A stretch of 64,000 nt of DNA from positions 225,163,501 through 225,227,500 of the forward strand of contig NC_134137.1 in assembly GCF_033958435.1 (NCBI RefSeq), read 5' to 3'. Origin of the DNA: Carettochelys insculpta. Its lineage: Eukaryota > Chordata > Testudines > Carettochelyidae. Under the pieces are notes generated by a model that did no database searches, was not told where the DNA came from, and saw only the letters and a list, made by a program, of their open reading frames with translations. Within the stretch, counting starts at the first letter, position 1. Each line of letters starts with the position of its first letter. The position numbers and the translations under genes were made by a program. Of the stretch, positions 56,021 to 64,000 are shown piece by piece.

Positions 56021-58609
56021 TTTTAGTTACCTAATGAAACTGAAATGTGCCACTGCATTTTTTTTGTATCTACTAGACTACAAAGAGCTAAATATAAACT
56101 TGCCAACAAATATCACTATTAACCTCTTCCCCTCACCCTGGTCTTCCTAATATCAACAGGAGATTGATGAGGGGATTGCTTTTGAAGTGGCAGAAGCTGT
56201 GTGCACACTGCCCTGTGATTAGAGCTTCACATAATGTTTGTTTGTTTGTTTGTTTGTTTGTTTTCATCCTGGGAATGGTTGTTTGTGACTTGTAGATACC
56301 AACTAGTTGAGTCAGAAAACAAGAGCAGGGATTTTTTGGGGGGGGCGGAAGAGAAGGAATTATACAGACCTTGCGAGTAGCTATAATACAAGGACGACAT
56401 ACATAATGCACTAGAGAAGCCTATAGTTACTGCAGCTACTAGTGGGACCGGTTCTTAGCTGCATGGGATTCAGCCCCCAACTGCTCTGAGGGAATGTGTG
56501 TGTCTTTGAAGGCTCCTGGCTTGGGGAAGGAAGAGGTCTTGGAAGTGGAAATTCTAGTGTCTGGAACAAAGTTGGAGGCAGGAGAGACCCCCTTCAGCAA
56601 TGGGGAAAGGGAACCCCAGGGTACTTCTAGACAAAGAACAATCAAAAACACAGGGCAAGGTGTGAGGAAGATGAAAGCCAATCCTACTCGTGCTAAAATT
56701 ATTCACTTCTGCTCCCCCAGCTACCTCCCCTCAAAAAATGTAGGAAAAAAAGAATCAGTTCGTCAAATCACCTTGGCAACTGCTGCATGAGTAAAAGACG
56801 CAATGGACTCAGGTGTCAGAAAGAGACCAGGAGCCTAACTGCTTCCCATGCACTTCCCACCACTTCTCTCCATCCTGTGGATCACATCTACCTCAAGTAT
56901 GAATCAGGCAATGGCTTGCTCACAAGTAAAAGGGTATGTGCTGCTCTCCCCTCTCCCATGCAATGGGTGTGAACAAATGCACAATAACGTGTGGGGAGCA
57001 GAAAAGCACAGCTACTCATTCTGTTTCACAATGCCACCGTAACAAGGAAGCATTCCAAGAAACTGAATGGCAGCAAATGGAAAATACCATGGTGAACTCA
57101 GTGCTTCACTATATAGGAGCCAAGAGCTTAGTAAAACATAGCAAAAGATGATGCACGTGTGTGCCTATTCAGAGTTACACAGGAAGAGTTAAACACACAC
57201 ACAAGAGTTTTTGGAAGGATCACGTAAACCCTTAAATTTCAGGGCTTAAACCAGCCATTTATTAGCAGGGAATTCCTTGGAGGCCAAATTAATGGCAGTG
57301 TATCTAACAACTTCCTCTACTGGTGGCCACTATCGGATGCATGATCTTTGGTATGTCAATTGCTCTGTTCCTATGGACACAGACCACCCACACTACCACA
57401 CAGAAGCATATATGAACAGTTTTTCCCCATAGCTTGCACCAAGAGGCATAACACGCACATCCTCTCTCTCTATCCTCTCTCTAGTGTAACCTTTGGAAAC
57501 TCTCCTGCAGGTTCCCCATTCGCAGCATGTTAGTCCTGTTTTCAGTGAGTTGCAATCCTTCACCTTTCCTGCTCGTCACAAGAGGGAAACGTTCTCCACC
57601 AGAGACCTGCCTGAGATGCTTTCACAGGCCCCAGAAGCAGTCTGTCTCCCAGCTCCAGCTGCATGCTGCCCATGGGAAGCTGGGCTGCTGATCTTTCTCA
57701 GCCTTGAGATCACCTCTGACTATTTCATAACGGGATTGCTGTTTTCCTTGGGGTTACACATTTAAGAACATTACATTTGGAACAGGGATATAGAGGATCT
57801 CTTTAACCAGATCTCATGTTCTCACTTGTGCGCGCTCACACACACACAGTGTGTGTCCCCTCTGCACTACCACAGCAATCTCCACATGCACACAGTGTGG
57901 GGTTCTCCCTGGCTGTGTCCACTGTGCTGGGTGTTATTAAACCTCCTGGAAGCTTATTTCTAAACCCAGATGATTGGTTTCATTTTTTTGTTTTAATACC
58001 CTGAGTGCTGCGGTTCAGAACTAGATGCAGTGGACAAAAGGGATTGACTCAGGGGTAGTGGGAGGAAAGAGGTGCTTAAGTCTGACTAGCACAAGGCTGG
58101 ATGGACACACACAGAGTTGAGAGCCAAGATCAGGAGACATAATAGCAAATACCGGGGAACTCAGACCTTTTAAACCTGGTGCATAATCCAGCCTCAGCAG
58201 GACGTGTTTAGAATGCACTATGTGCAGGGAAAAGAAGAACGCTGACATCTGCTAAGGGAACTCCCTTATGCTGGAAAGATCCTTCTGTCTCTAACAGGTT
58301 TTGACTTCTTCCCTACCTAAATGAGTTCCCAGTGTCTAAGGTTTCCAGAGACACCTAGCTGAAGTGACAAGATGAATTGGTTGTATAATTTATTCCAAAC
58401 TTACACAACGATTTTGATGGCAGTTCATTAATGTGCTGCATGCAATACCCAATGCCTTCATGGTCCCTTTACTGAAACCAGATAATGCTTGCACTCTGCT
58501 GGATAACAGTAAAAAGAGAAGTCACTGTAAATCAGATGCCACTTCTGAGTTTCTCTGGAAAAGCACTAGCCACCCCCACAAAAAAACAACCTACCCCTCA
58601 GAGAGTGAG
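56021..58609. other. Unrecognised, with a (GTTT)n run
   Basis: A (TTTG)n run lies at 56236-56264, a G run at 56336-56346 and a short CA run at 57837-57850. Frames of 90-98 codons (56133-56411 minus, 56494-56790, 57493-57765) show no motif. Confidence 0.4.
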
Positions 58610-58629
58610 GAGACATAGCCGAGCGAGAG

Positions 58630-58745
58630 ACATGGGCTGCAGCCCAATCCTGGGGGAAGCTGGCAATCCGCGTGTCAAGGAAGTGCTCCTTCCAGAGAAG
58701 CAGGTGAGATCCGAGCTGAACAATAGAAAAGGCAGCGCAAAATAA
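58630..58745 (+). repeat. Duplicated segment, copy A (frame MGCSPILGEAG...)
   Basis: This roughly 115-bp segment matches 61946-62061 in the same orientation without indels, at about 86% identity by hand count. Both copies start at atgggctgc and share tgtcaaggaagtgctccttc, cagagaag and gaaaaggcag. Translated from the shared ATG, this copy reads MGCSPILGEAGNPRVKEVLL, PEKQVRSELNNRKGSAK and then stops. It forms the end of an 86-codon frame (58485-58745). The flanks do not match copy B clearly. I cannot say if it is an exon, an unnamed repeat or a local duplication. Confidence 0.6.
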
Positions 58746-58944
58746 AAGAGCTGACAAATCTCGGGTGCCCACTCAGGAAGTGTGACCTCTCCAAAGAGAG
58801 GAGAGAACCCCTCTCCCTCTTGCTGCATGCATTCCAGGTGAAGGGCCAGGCTGGTAATGTTCCCAGTGAATCTGACTCACAGCCCGTATCAGTCGTCACT
58901 GCTGCTCTGTGATTTGCACGTGCACATGTATAATCAATAGCTCA
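58746..58944. other. No recognised feature
   Basis: Non-repetitive sequence between the duplicated segment and the PLE tails; nothing could be named. Confidence 0.4.
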
Positions 58945-59122
58945 GAAGTGTAGCCGAGGTAGTTGGTAGCTTCACAACAAAGAAGCAGTCCTGTAGCAGC
59001 TTTGGGTAATGAGCTTTCTTGGGTAAGACCCACTTCTGAAAATCTGGAGGAGTGGGTCTTACACGTGAAAGTTCACAACCCAATAAATAAGTTTGTTAGT
59101 CTTTAAGGTGCTACAGGAGTGC
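58945..59122. mobile_element. Penelope-like tails, inverted pair
   Basis: The left half is minus-oriented (gcagtcctgtagcagctttg, ggtaatgagctttcttgggt, aagacccacttctgaaaatc). The right half is plus-oriented (agtgggtcttacacgtgaaa, gttcacaacccaataaataa, gtttgttagtctttaaggtg, ctacagga). The two arms pair as an imperfect hairpin. Confidence 0.75.
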
Positions 59123-59359
59123 ATCATCAGTGCATCTGCTTCCCATGTTGTGACTCCTCCTTAGTGGCTGGCTATCCACAGAGAAGTAGAGTAAGGGACT
59201 CTCACATCCTCTTGTGTAGACACCCACAGTATGCTAGCGAGGACAAAACAACTAAGGCAGCATAAACTGTCAGAGACTAACTTCTTTTTAATCAGGCAAA
59301 AGAGGCAACAGCCCACTTGAGACCCATTAATACGTAGGATTTACTCCACCGTGCAGGAT
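59123..59359. other. No recognised feature
   Basis: Short unremarkable sequence; nothing could be named. Confidence 0.4.
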
Positions 59360-59575
59360 GGGACAGGGAGAAGAATGGTCTGGTGGTTATTGCAGAGACT
59401 GGACTCTTGTAGAGTTCTATTCCCAGTTCTGAAGTGAGTGTGACCTGGGGGTTTCAGCAGGAGACTGCAGGACTGTGGGATGTTATTACGTGCTTTGCTA
59501 TAGCCTCTCTGTGTGACCTTAGGTATGTGAGGGAAGTTCTGTGCCTCAGTTCCCCAATTTGTACCCTACCGACCG
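59360..59575 (+). repeat. MIR-like SINE
   Basis: Landmarks are: gtctggtggttattgcagag, tagagttctattcccagttc (box B), then after an insertion or divergence ctctgtgtgaccttaggtat and gtgcctcagttccccaattt. The middle is disturbed. Confidence 0.6.
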
Positions 59576-60550
59576 AGCTCCCACACTTGTTGCGAGGCTG
59601 GGCTCATGCAGGTTTGTAAAATCCTTTCAGGGAAGACTCTTAATAAAAACAGCATGTGTTCATTAATAGTGGCAGGCAACAGGGACAAAAGGTCATCACC
59701 CATTGGGCATGAATCAGGCACAACCCCACACAACTTACGCCCATGGGGTGACTGCTCTGTGGTTGTGATCGTGGGTTTGCACTCAGATTTGGGCCTGGCT
59801 TTGGTGGTCATTTCAGATGGTAGACCTGGGTTTGGATTTACCAAGGAGGCTAAGAGGCTCTCTTCCTGTCAGGAAGAACCCCCCACCAAGGACCTGCTAT
59901 TCCTTGGGTCTCTGGGAAACATGCTGCTGCTATGTAAAGTTCAGTTCTTAAAATAAGTGGCAGACCTTGACCAAGCCCAAGAAGCATCGGCAACAGGGTT
60001 GTTCGTTGTCCCACGCTGCCTGCACCTGGAGGACCTCTGCTGCAGGTCAAAGCCAGGATCTCATGCCTTGCCTTAAAGAGAGCAGATAATCTCCCTCTGC
60101 CTCAGGGGCTGCCCTAGGGATTAAACAACAGTTGTTTGGAAACTATGAGAGAGTGGGACAGCCATATGGGACCTGCATCTGTGCACCAGCAGCCATTTGC
60201 CAAGCAAAGGACAGAGTGGACATAACAGAAGAGGCTGGAAGGTGCCTGGTTCAAGCCGATCCAACTTTTGGCTATAAACTGAACTGATTTGGGGTTTAGT
60301 TACCAATCTGAAACTAGGGCCAGCTTCAGCCAGAGACCTGTGAACCTGCAAGCCGAGGACAGAGTCAGCCTGTGGCCATGTTGTGCACCACTTGGACTCC
60401 AAGAGATGCTCAATCTGATGAAACTTAGTGGTTTTGTCTGAGTAGCACTGAGTTCTCAGGTCTGTCTGAATAAGATGCTCAAAGCAAAATGCAGGGAGCA
60501 CAGATCTCAGCAGAGCAAACCCCAAGGTCCCACACCACGTAAGTCCTAAC
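59576..60550. other. No recognised feature
   Basis: A 191-codon minus-strand frame (60121-60696) begins in this stretch's right neighbour, the hAT MITE, and has no motif. A 116-codon frame (59606-59956) likewise has none. Confidence 0.4.
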
Positions 60551-60746
60551 CAGAGTTCCCTGTAAACTGAGTGCGTGAGTGGCTGCCCAGGAGAGATGCA
60601 AATGTTGCCCAGTTGATTAGTAGAACGCCCACAGAACCCACATCTGGAGGAAAGTGTTGCTGCCGGGGGCGCACATCTGCACTTGCAGTGGTGCACATAA
60701 CAAAACTGATTCTGACCATGGATGGGAAAAATTAGAGGGAACCCTG
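60551..60746 (+). mobile_element. 190-bp hAT-like MITE, copy 4, 8-bp TSD
   Basis: The ends cagagttccctgtaaactga and ttagagggaaccctg are inverse at their tips (CAGnGTTCCC/GGGAACCCTG). The flanking 8-mers gtcctaac (60543-60550) and atcctaac (60747-60754) agree at seven of eight, the hAT size. This copy defines the true ends of the family, which has other copies at 19925, 40602 and 52101. Confidence 0.85.
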
Positions 60747-61945
60747 ATCCTAACTCTCCAATGACCCAGACCTAGGGCAGGTCTCACCCCAAAGGAGCAA
60801 GCTGCGGGGGGGACAGCGTGCAGACCCGGAACAAAGTTGCTAAGCAAGGGATGCGGTGCCAGATTGGAGGTGGCCACAGCAACTGTGGCCATATGGCCAT
60901 GTAGCAATTGCTTCATCTTATTTTTCTCCCTCTTTATTGAGGATTATGGACTAAGCAATTGGTGTGGGGATGGGAGTGAAGTTTAATTCTCTGCTGAGGG
61001 CAGAAAATCAAAAAAAAAAAAAAACTACAACATGCACAGACCCCTTCAAAATAAAAAAATTGCCCCGTGACTGGCCGAGTGTTGCGAGGCCGGCGTCCAT
61101 GCTGCCAGCCTCAACATTCAAAAATGCCAAGCCAGACCCCCAAAAGGCACGAGACAGATTGAAACGTTGCTCACGCTCTCCTTTCCAGCCCTCTGCCACT
61201 CCAAGTGTAAGGCTTGGATGTGTCCTTCCCCAAAGAGCAGTGCTAGAGAGGGAGCCCTCTGGGTGCAGCACCCAAAGAGTGCGTAACAGTTCCGGAGTAA
61301 ATACGACTTACGGCTGGGGCTCTGGGGCTCTCACAGGGCATAACGGGTGCCATGGATACCAAGACTTCCTGTGACATCCATGACTTCTGCAGGGGCAAGT
61401 GTGGCTCTCCCCAGGGCTGCCCAAGCCTCTGGCCGCTCCCAGGACAGCCCCAGCTGCTGCTACTCCAGCGCCTCTCAACAGTGGTCCCAGGACCGGAGGA
61501 GCGGCTGGTGTCTGCAGCCCCTGGTAGTGGTCCCTGGCCGGCTAGAGCAGATGCAGCCCTCCAGCCCCCAGCAGCTGACGCCACTGGCCCCAGGCACCTC
61601 CCGGCAGAAGTCTCCAGTCCCTTCCCAAAGGGTAGCCCCTTCTCGAACCTCTCTCCCGCAAGATTTAATCCCAGCTATTTTCAGTATAATTCATGGACAG
61701 GTCAGGGGCCAAGAATTTTTTGCCTAGGACGTGATCATGACTTTTACTAAAAACACCTGTGGTTAAAGCTTAACCTTAACCATCGCTTAGCCAAATTAAT
61801 ATATTCATATATACATGCGGAGAGAGAAGACCTCATATACGTAACGCCACCACAATAAGTCAAAACAGCCACCATAAACTATGACCAAAGCCGCTGAAGA
61901 TGTTTTCTCCAGCCTTCCTTCACCCTGTTTCAGACTGGCAAAGGC
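60747..61945. other. GC-rich unrecognised segment
   Basis: An A run lies at about 61010-61023. From 61080 to 61650 the DNA is GC-rich and open in several frames at once (61347-61727, 61352-61750, minus 61243-61584), which is a composition effect. No domain is recognised. An untested possibility is a 5' exon or CpG-type region. Confidence 0.35.
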
Positions 61946-62061
61946 ATGGGCTGCGGTCTAATCTTGGGGGAAGCTGGTGAGCAGTGTGTCAAGGAAGTGC
62001 TCCTTCCAGAGAAGCCGGTGGGATCTGAGCTGAACAACAGAAAAGGCAGTGCAAAAGAGAA
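61946..62061 (+). repeat. Duplicated segment, copy B (frame MGCGLILGEAG...)
   Basis: This is the partner of 58630-58745. The frame opens with ATG at 61946 and reads MGCGLILGEAGEQCVKEVLL, PEKPVGSELNNRKGSAK, then runs on through ENVQAIPQHREKGKAVRS and a serine-rich end to a stop at 62209 (87 residues). Compared with copy A, 30 of 37 shared residues agree and the DNA differs at about 15 of 111 positions, spread over all codon positions, so strong protein constraint is not evident. An N-terminal MGC could in principle be acylated if the frame were real. I do not recognise the protein. Confidence 0.55.
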
Positions 62062-62999
62062 TGTACAAGCAATCCCGCAGCACCGGGAGAAGGGGAAGGC
62101 AGTGAGATCAAGTCAGGAAGAGAAAGAAACCATTTATTCAGAACCAGAATGTTCAACCAGCAGCAGCAAAACCCAGACTGGCACAGCTGTGCCTACCCTG
62201 GCATTATAGGTACAGGTTCAGCTGTGAGAGCTATGTTAGGTGCACCAATGGAGGCCTTATTACCTCCGTTTTCACATGGACCTTCTGACAGAAGGTCTAG
62301 CTGGCCTGGGCGGGGAATGGGGATGCATCCCCATCTTCATTAGTGCTCCCCATAGTTGTGACTTATGATGGAACTGCACTGGTGCGAGATCAACACAAGG
62401 AGGAGCCTTCCAAAAAGGTTCGAAGCGGACAAGGCCTATGGGAATCTCCTCACTCACTGTTTAACATGAAGCATGGGCCACGTCTCTCTCCCTGCTGCAC
62501 AGTTAAAAGAGCAGCAAGGGAAGAGGTGTTGGGCTCAGGGGAGGATGAGAAGCTGAGGCCCAACCGCTGTGCTTGCCAGAATCCCACGGGAGAGGGGTGG
62601 TTTGATGTGGCTCCCAACCTCTCTCTCCTGTGGTCTGCATTCCGTGCGAGGCAAGTGTGCTTGTGTTGTGTGTTGTGCTTGTGTTGTGTGCAGTAAACCC
62701 TTAATTTAACAGGCTAATGGGGAAAAGGTAGGTCCACTAATGCTGGAAGTCTGTTATATCCAAATGGTTATACTCTGTGATGATGCACTGAGCTTCCCAG
62801 CCCATCACTCACTCCTGTCCTCTGTCCCCCCAGTTCGCTTCCCACTCCTGCCCCATTCTTCCCCTCACACCTCCATCTCCCTCTCATAATTACCAGGAGA
62901 GGAGCTAAAGCCCAGCCTGTCCTCTCCAGCCCCAGCAGACCCAGCTACTCCAGCAGCTCCTCCAGCCCCAGCAGCAGCTCTGGAGATTCTCTGGCATTT
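62062..62999. other. No recognised feature
   Basis: A short tandem of gtgcttgtgttgtgtg lies at 62656-62692. The frame 62343-62696 (117 codons) ends in it and shows no motif. Confidence 0.4.
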
Positions 63000-63525
63000 A
63001 TTTAGGTTCCAGATGAGAAGAGATTAATAAGACTGGGACTGTTTAGCTTGGAAGAGTGATGTTTAAGGGGAGCAGGGGAGGGTATGACTGGGGTCTATAA
63101 AATCATGACTGGGGTGGAGAAAGTAGATTAGGAAGTGTTATTTACTCCTGAAAATAACAGAAAAATGAGGTATCACCCAATGAAATTAATAGGCAGCAGG
63201 TTTAAACAAAGAAAAAGAAGTATTTCTTCACGCACCTCACAGTCAACTGGTGGAACTCCTTGACAGAGGATGCTGTGAAGGATTAACAAGGATCAAAAAA
63301 GAACTAGATTAATTCACAGAGGGTAGATCCATCAATGGTTATTAGCCAGGATGGTCAGGGGTGCAAAACCACACTGGGTATGGGAAATGGGGAATGGCTC
63401 ACTTGATGATTCCCTGTTCCGCTCATTCCCTCTGAAGCACCTGGCACTGGCCCCATCAGAAGACAGGAAACTGACATAGAGGGACATTTTGTATGACCTA
63501 GCATGTCTGTCCTTATGTTCTTAAA
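63000..63525 (+). mobile_element. CR1 LINE 3' fragment, second subfamily, decayed
   Basis: The sequence ggactgtttagcttggaaga, then ggtctataaaatcatgactg, cagcaggtttaaacaaagaa, actccttgacagaggatgct, gaactagattaattcacaga, cctggcactggccccatcag and ttatgttctta matches the order seen at 49268-49777, with many changes. It ends in the same ttatgttctta-type 3' end. Confidence 0.75.
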
Positions 63526-63691
63526 ATATTTAGGTGCTCTGCAGAGCCCATGATGCAAATTCTTAAATTTGGTGATAATTTCAGTAGGGAGACTATAAAT
63601 TGGGCTGGTAGACTCGTGCTCAGAGAAAAAAATTATTTGAGGCTGGCACTCTGAGACCAGAGTGCACTACAAATTGATCATTTATTAATGA
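63526..63691. other. Junction between CR1 copies
   Basis: No recognised motif between the decayed CR1 3' end and the start of the ORF1 match. A TGA at 63689-63691 closes the esterase frame upstream. Confidence 0.4.
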
Positions 63692-64000
63692 AGGAAACGC
63701 AGAGTAGTGGTGGTTGGAGACTCTCTTTTGAGGGGGATGGAGGCACCCATCTATTGCCCTGACATTTCGTCTCGGGAGGTATGCTGCCTGCCTGGGGCCC
63801 GTATCCGAGATGTTACAGAGGCATTGTCGAGGATTGTCCGACCCTCAGACTACTATCCCGTGCTTCTCATCCATGTGGGCACTAATGATACTGTGAGGTG
63901 TAATGCTGAGCAGGTCAAGAGTGACTACAGGGCTCTGGGCGCACAGGTGAAGGGGTTTGGGGCGCAGGTGGTATTCTCTTCAATCCTTCCTGTTGTGGGT
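63692..64000 (+). CDS. CR1 ORF1 fragment: SGNH/GDSL-type esterase domain (runs off window)
   Basis: The plus-strand frame is open from 63692 to the last base of the window, 103 codons. It reads VVVGDSLLRGMEAPIYCPDI, then REVCCLPGARIRDVTEALS, DYYPVLLIHVGTNDTVRC and LGAQVKGFGAQVVFSSILP. GDS holds the nucleophilic serine expected of block I, and GTND the block III Asn-Asp of the SGNH hydrolase fold. This esterase is the known second domain of ORF1 in CR1-clade LINEs, where it is thought to act with the RNA-binding ORF1 part. The start codon is not in the window, unless the internal ATG in RGMEAP is used. The C-terminal part and ORF2 would lie beyond 64000. No break is seen. Confidence 0.85.

Noticed and set aside
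60121..60696. 191-codon minus-strand frame
   Set aside because: It starts inside the hAT MITE at 60551-60746 and shows no domain, signal or conserved motif, so chance is the simplest explanation.

Overview
This 64 kb window looks like vertebrate nuclear DNA made almost entirely of transposable elements, and the best fit is a cryptodiran turtle. The clues are: a tRNA-headed SINE whose tail is shared with CR1 (21241-21423), of the kind known from tortoises; several CR1 LINEs, one with a long open reverse transcriptase frame and one with the esterase-type ORF1; many Penelope-like elements (PLEs) with GIY-YIG endonuclease domains, which birds and mammals largely lack; and many palindromic MITEs. 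A crocodilian or other reptile cannot be excluded from sequence alone. I recognise no host protein-coding exon, functional tRNA, rRNA or CRISPR array. Every long reading frame that I can name belongs to a mobile element.

Layout. 0-1.1 kb holds an ancient CR1/L3-like relic. 2.65-5.75 kb is a nest: a small hAT-like palindromic element has been opened by three palindromic MITEs (target duplications ATG, ACT, ATT), a PLE fragment (TATAC) and, inside the third MITE, a 5'-truncated CR1 with a 478-residue frame. 8.2-9.0 kb is a second nest, a MITE with a hAT element inside it flanked by an 8-bp duplication. 9.6-22 kb carries MIR-like SINEs, a Tigger-like MITE, a long CA repeat, an octamer-rich palindrome (18042-18432) and the CR1-tailed SINE. 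22.5-34.2 kb is the PLE-rich part: one PLE with a broken frame, one PLE tail with a 10-bp duplication, and a PLE inserted in another PLE with inverted arms and an 8-bp duplication. It also holds a 250-bp tandem repeat with tRNA-like segments.

34-49 kb is sparser, with a gypsy integrase relic, CR1 tails, MIR copies, two TA-flanked Tc1/mariner-type MITEs and an inverted repeat. 49.2-51.0 kb is a third nest: a Charlie-like hAT MITE holding a CR1, a CpG-rich MITE with an ATG in near-ideal Kozak context, and a CR1/SINE tail. 51-64 kb has more 190-bp hAT MITEs, PLE tails, MIR copies, an unexplained 110-bp duplicated segment (58.6 and 61.9 kb), a CR1 3' end, and at the edge the ORF1 esterase domain of another CR1 that runs off the window.

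The genes do not form a host pathway. CR1 supplies the reverse transcriptase likely to mobilise the SINE through their common tail. The PLE proteins mobilise the PLE tails. The DNA MITEs have no transposase here and must have been moved from elsewhere. The strongest observations are exact target duplications that classify elements and let insertion order be read directly.
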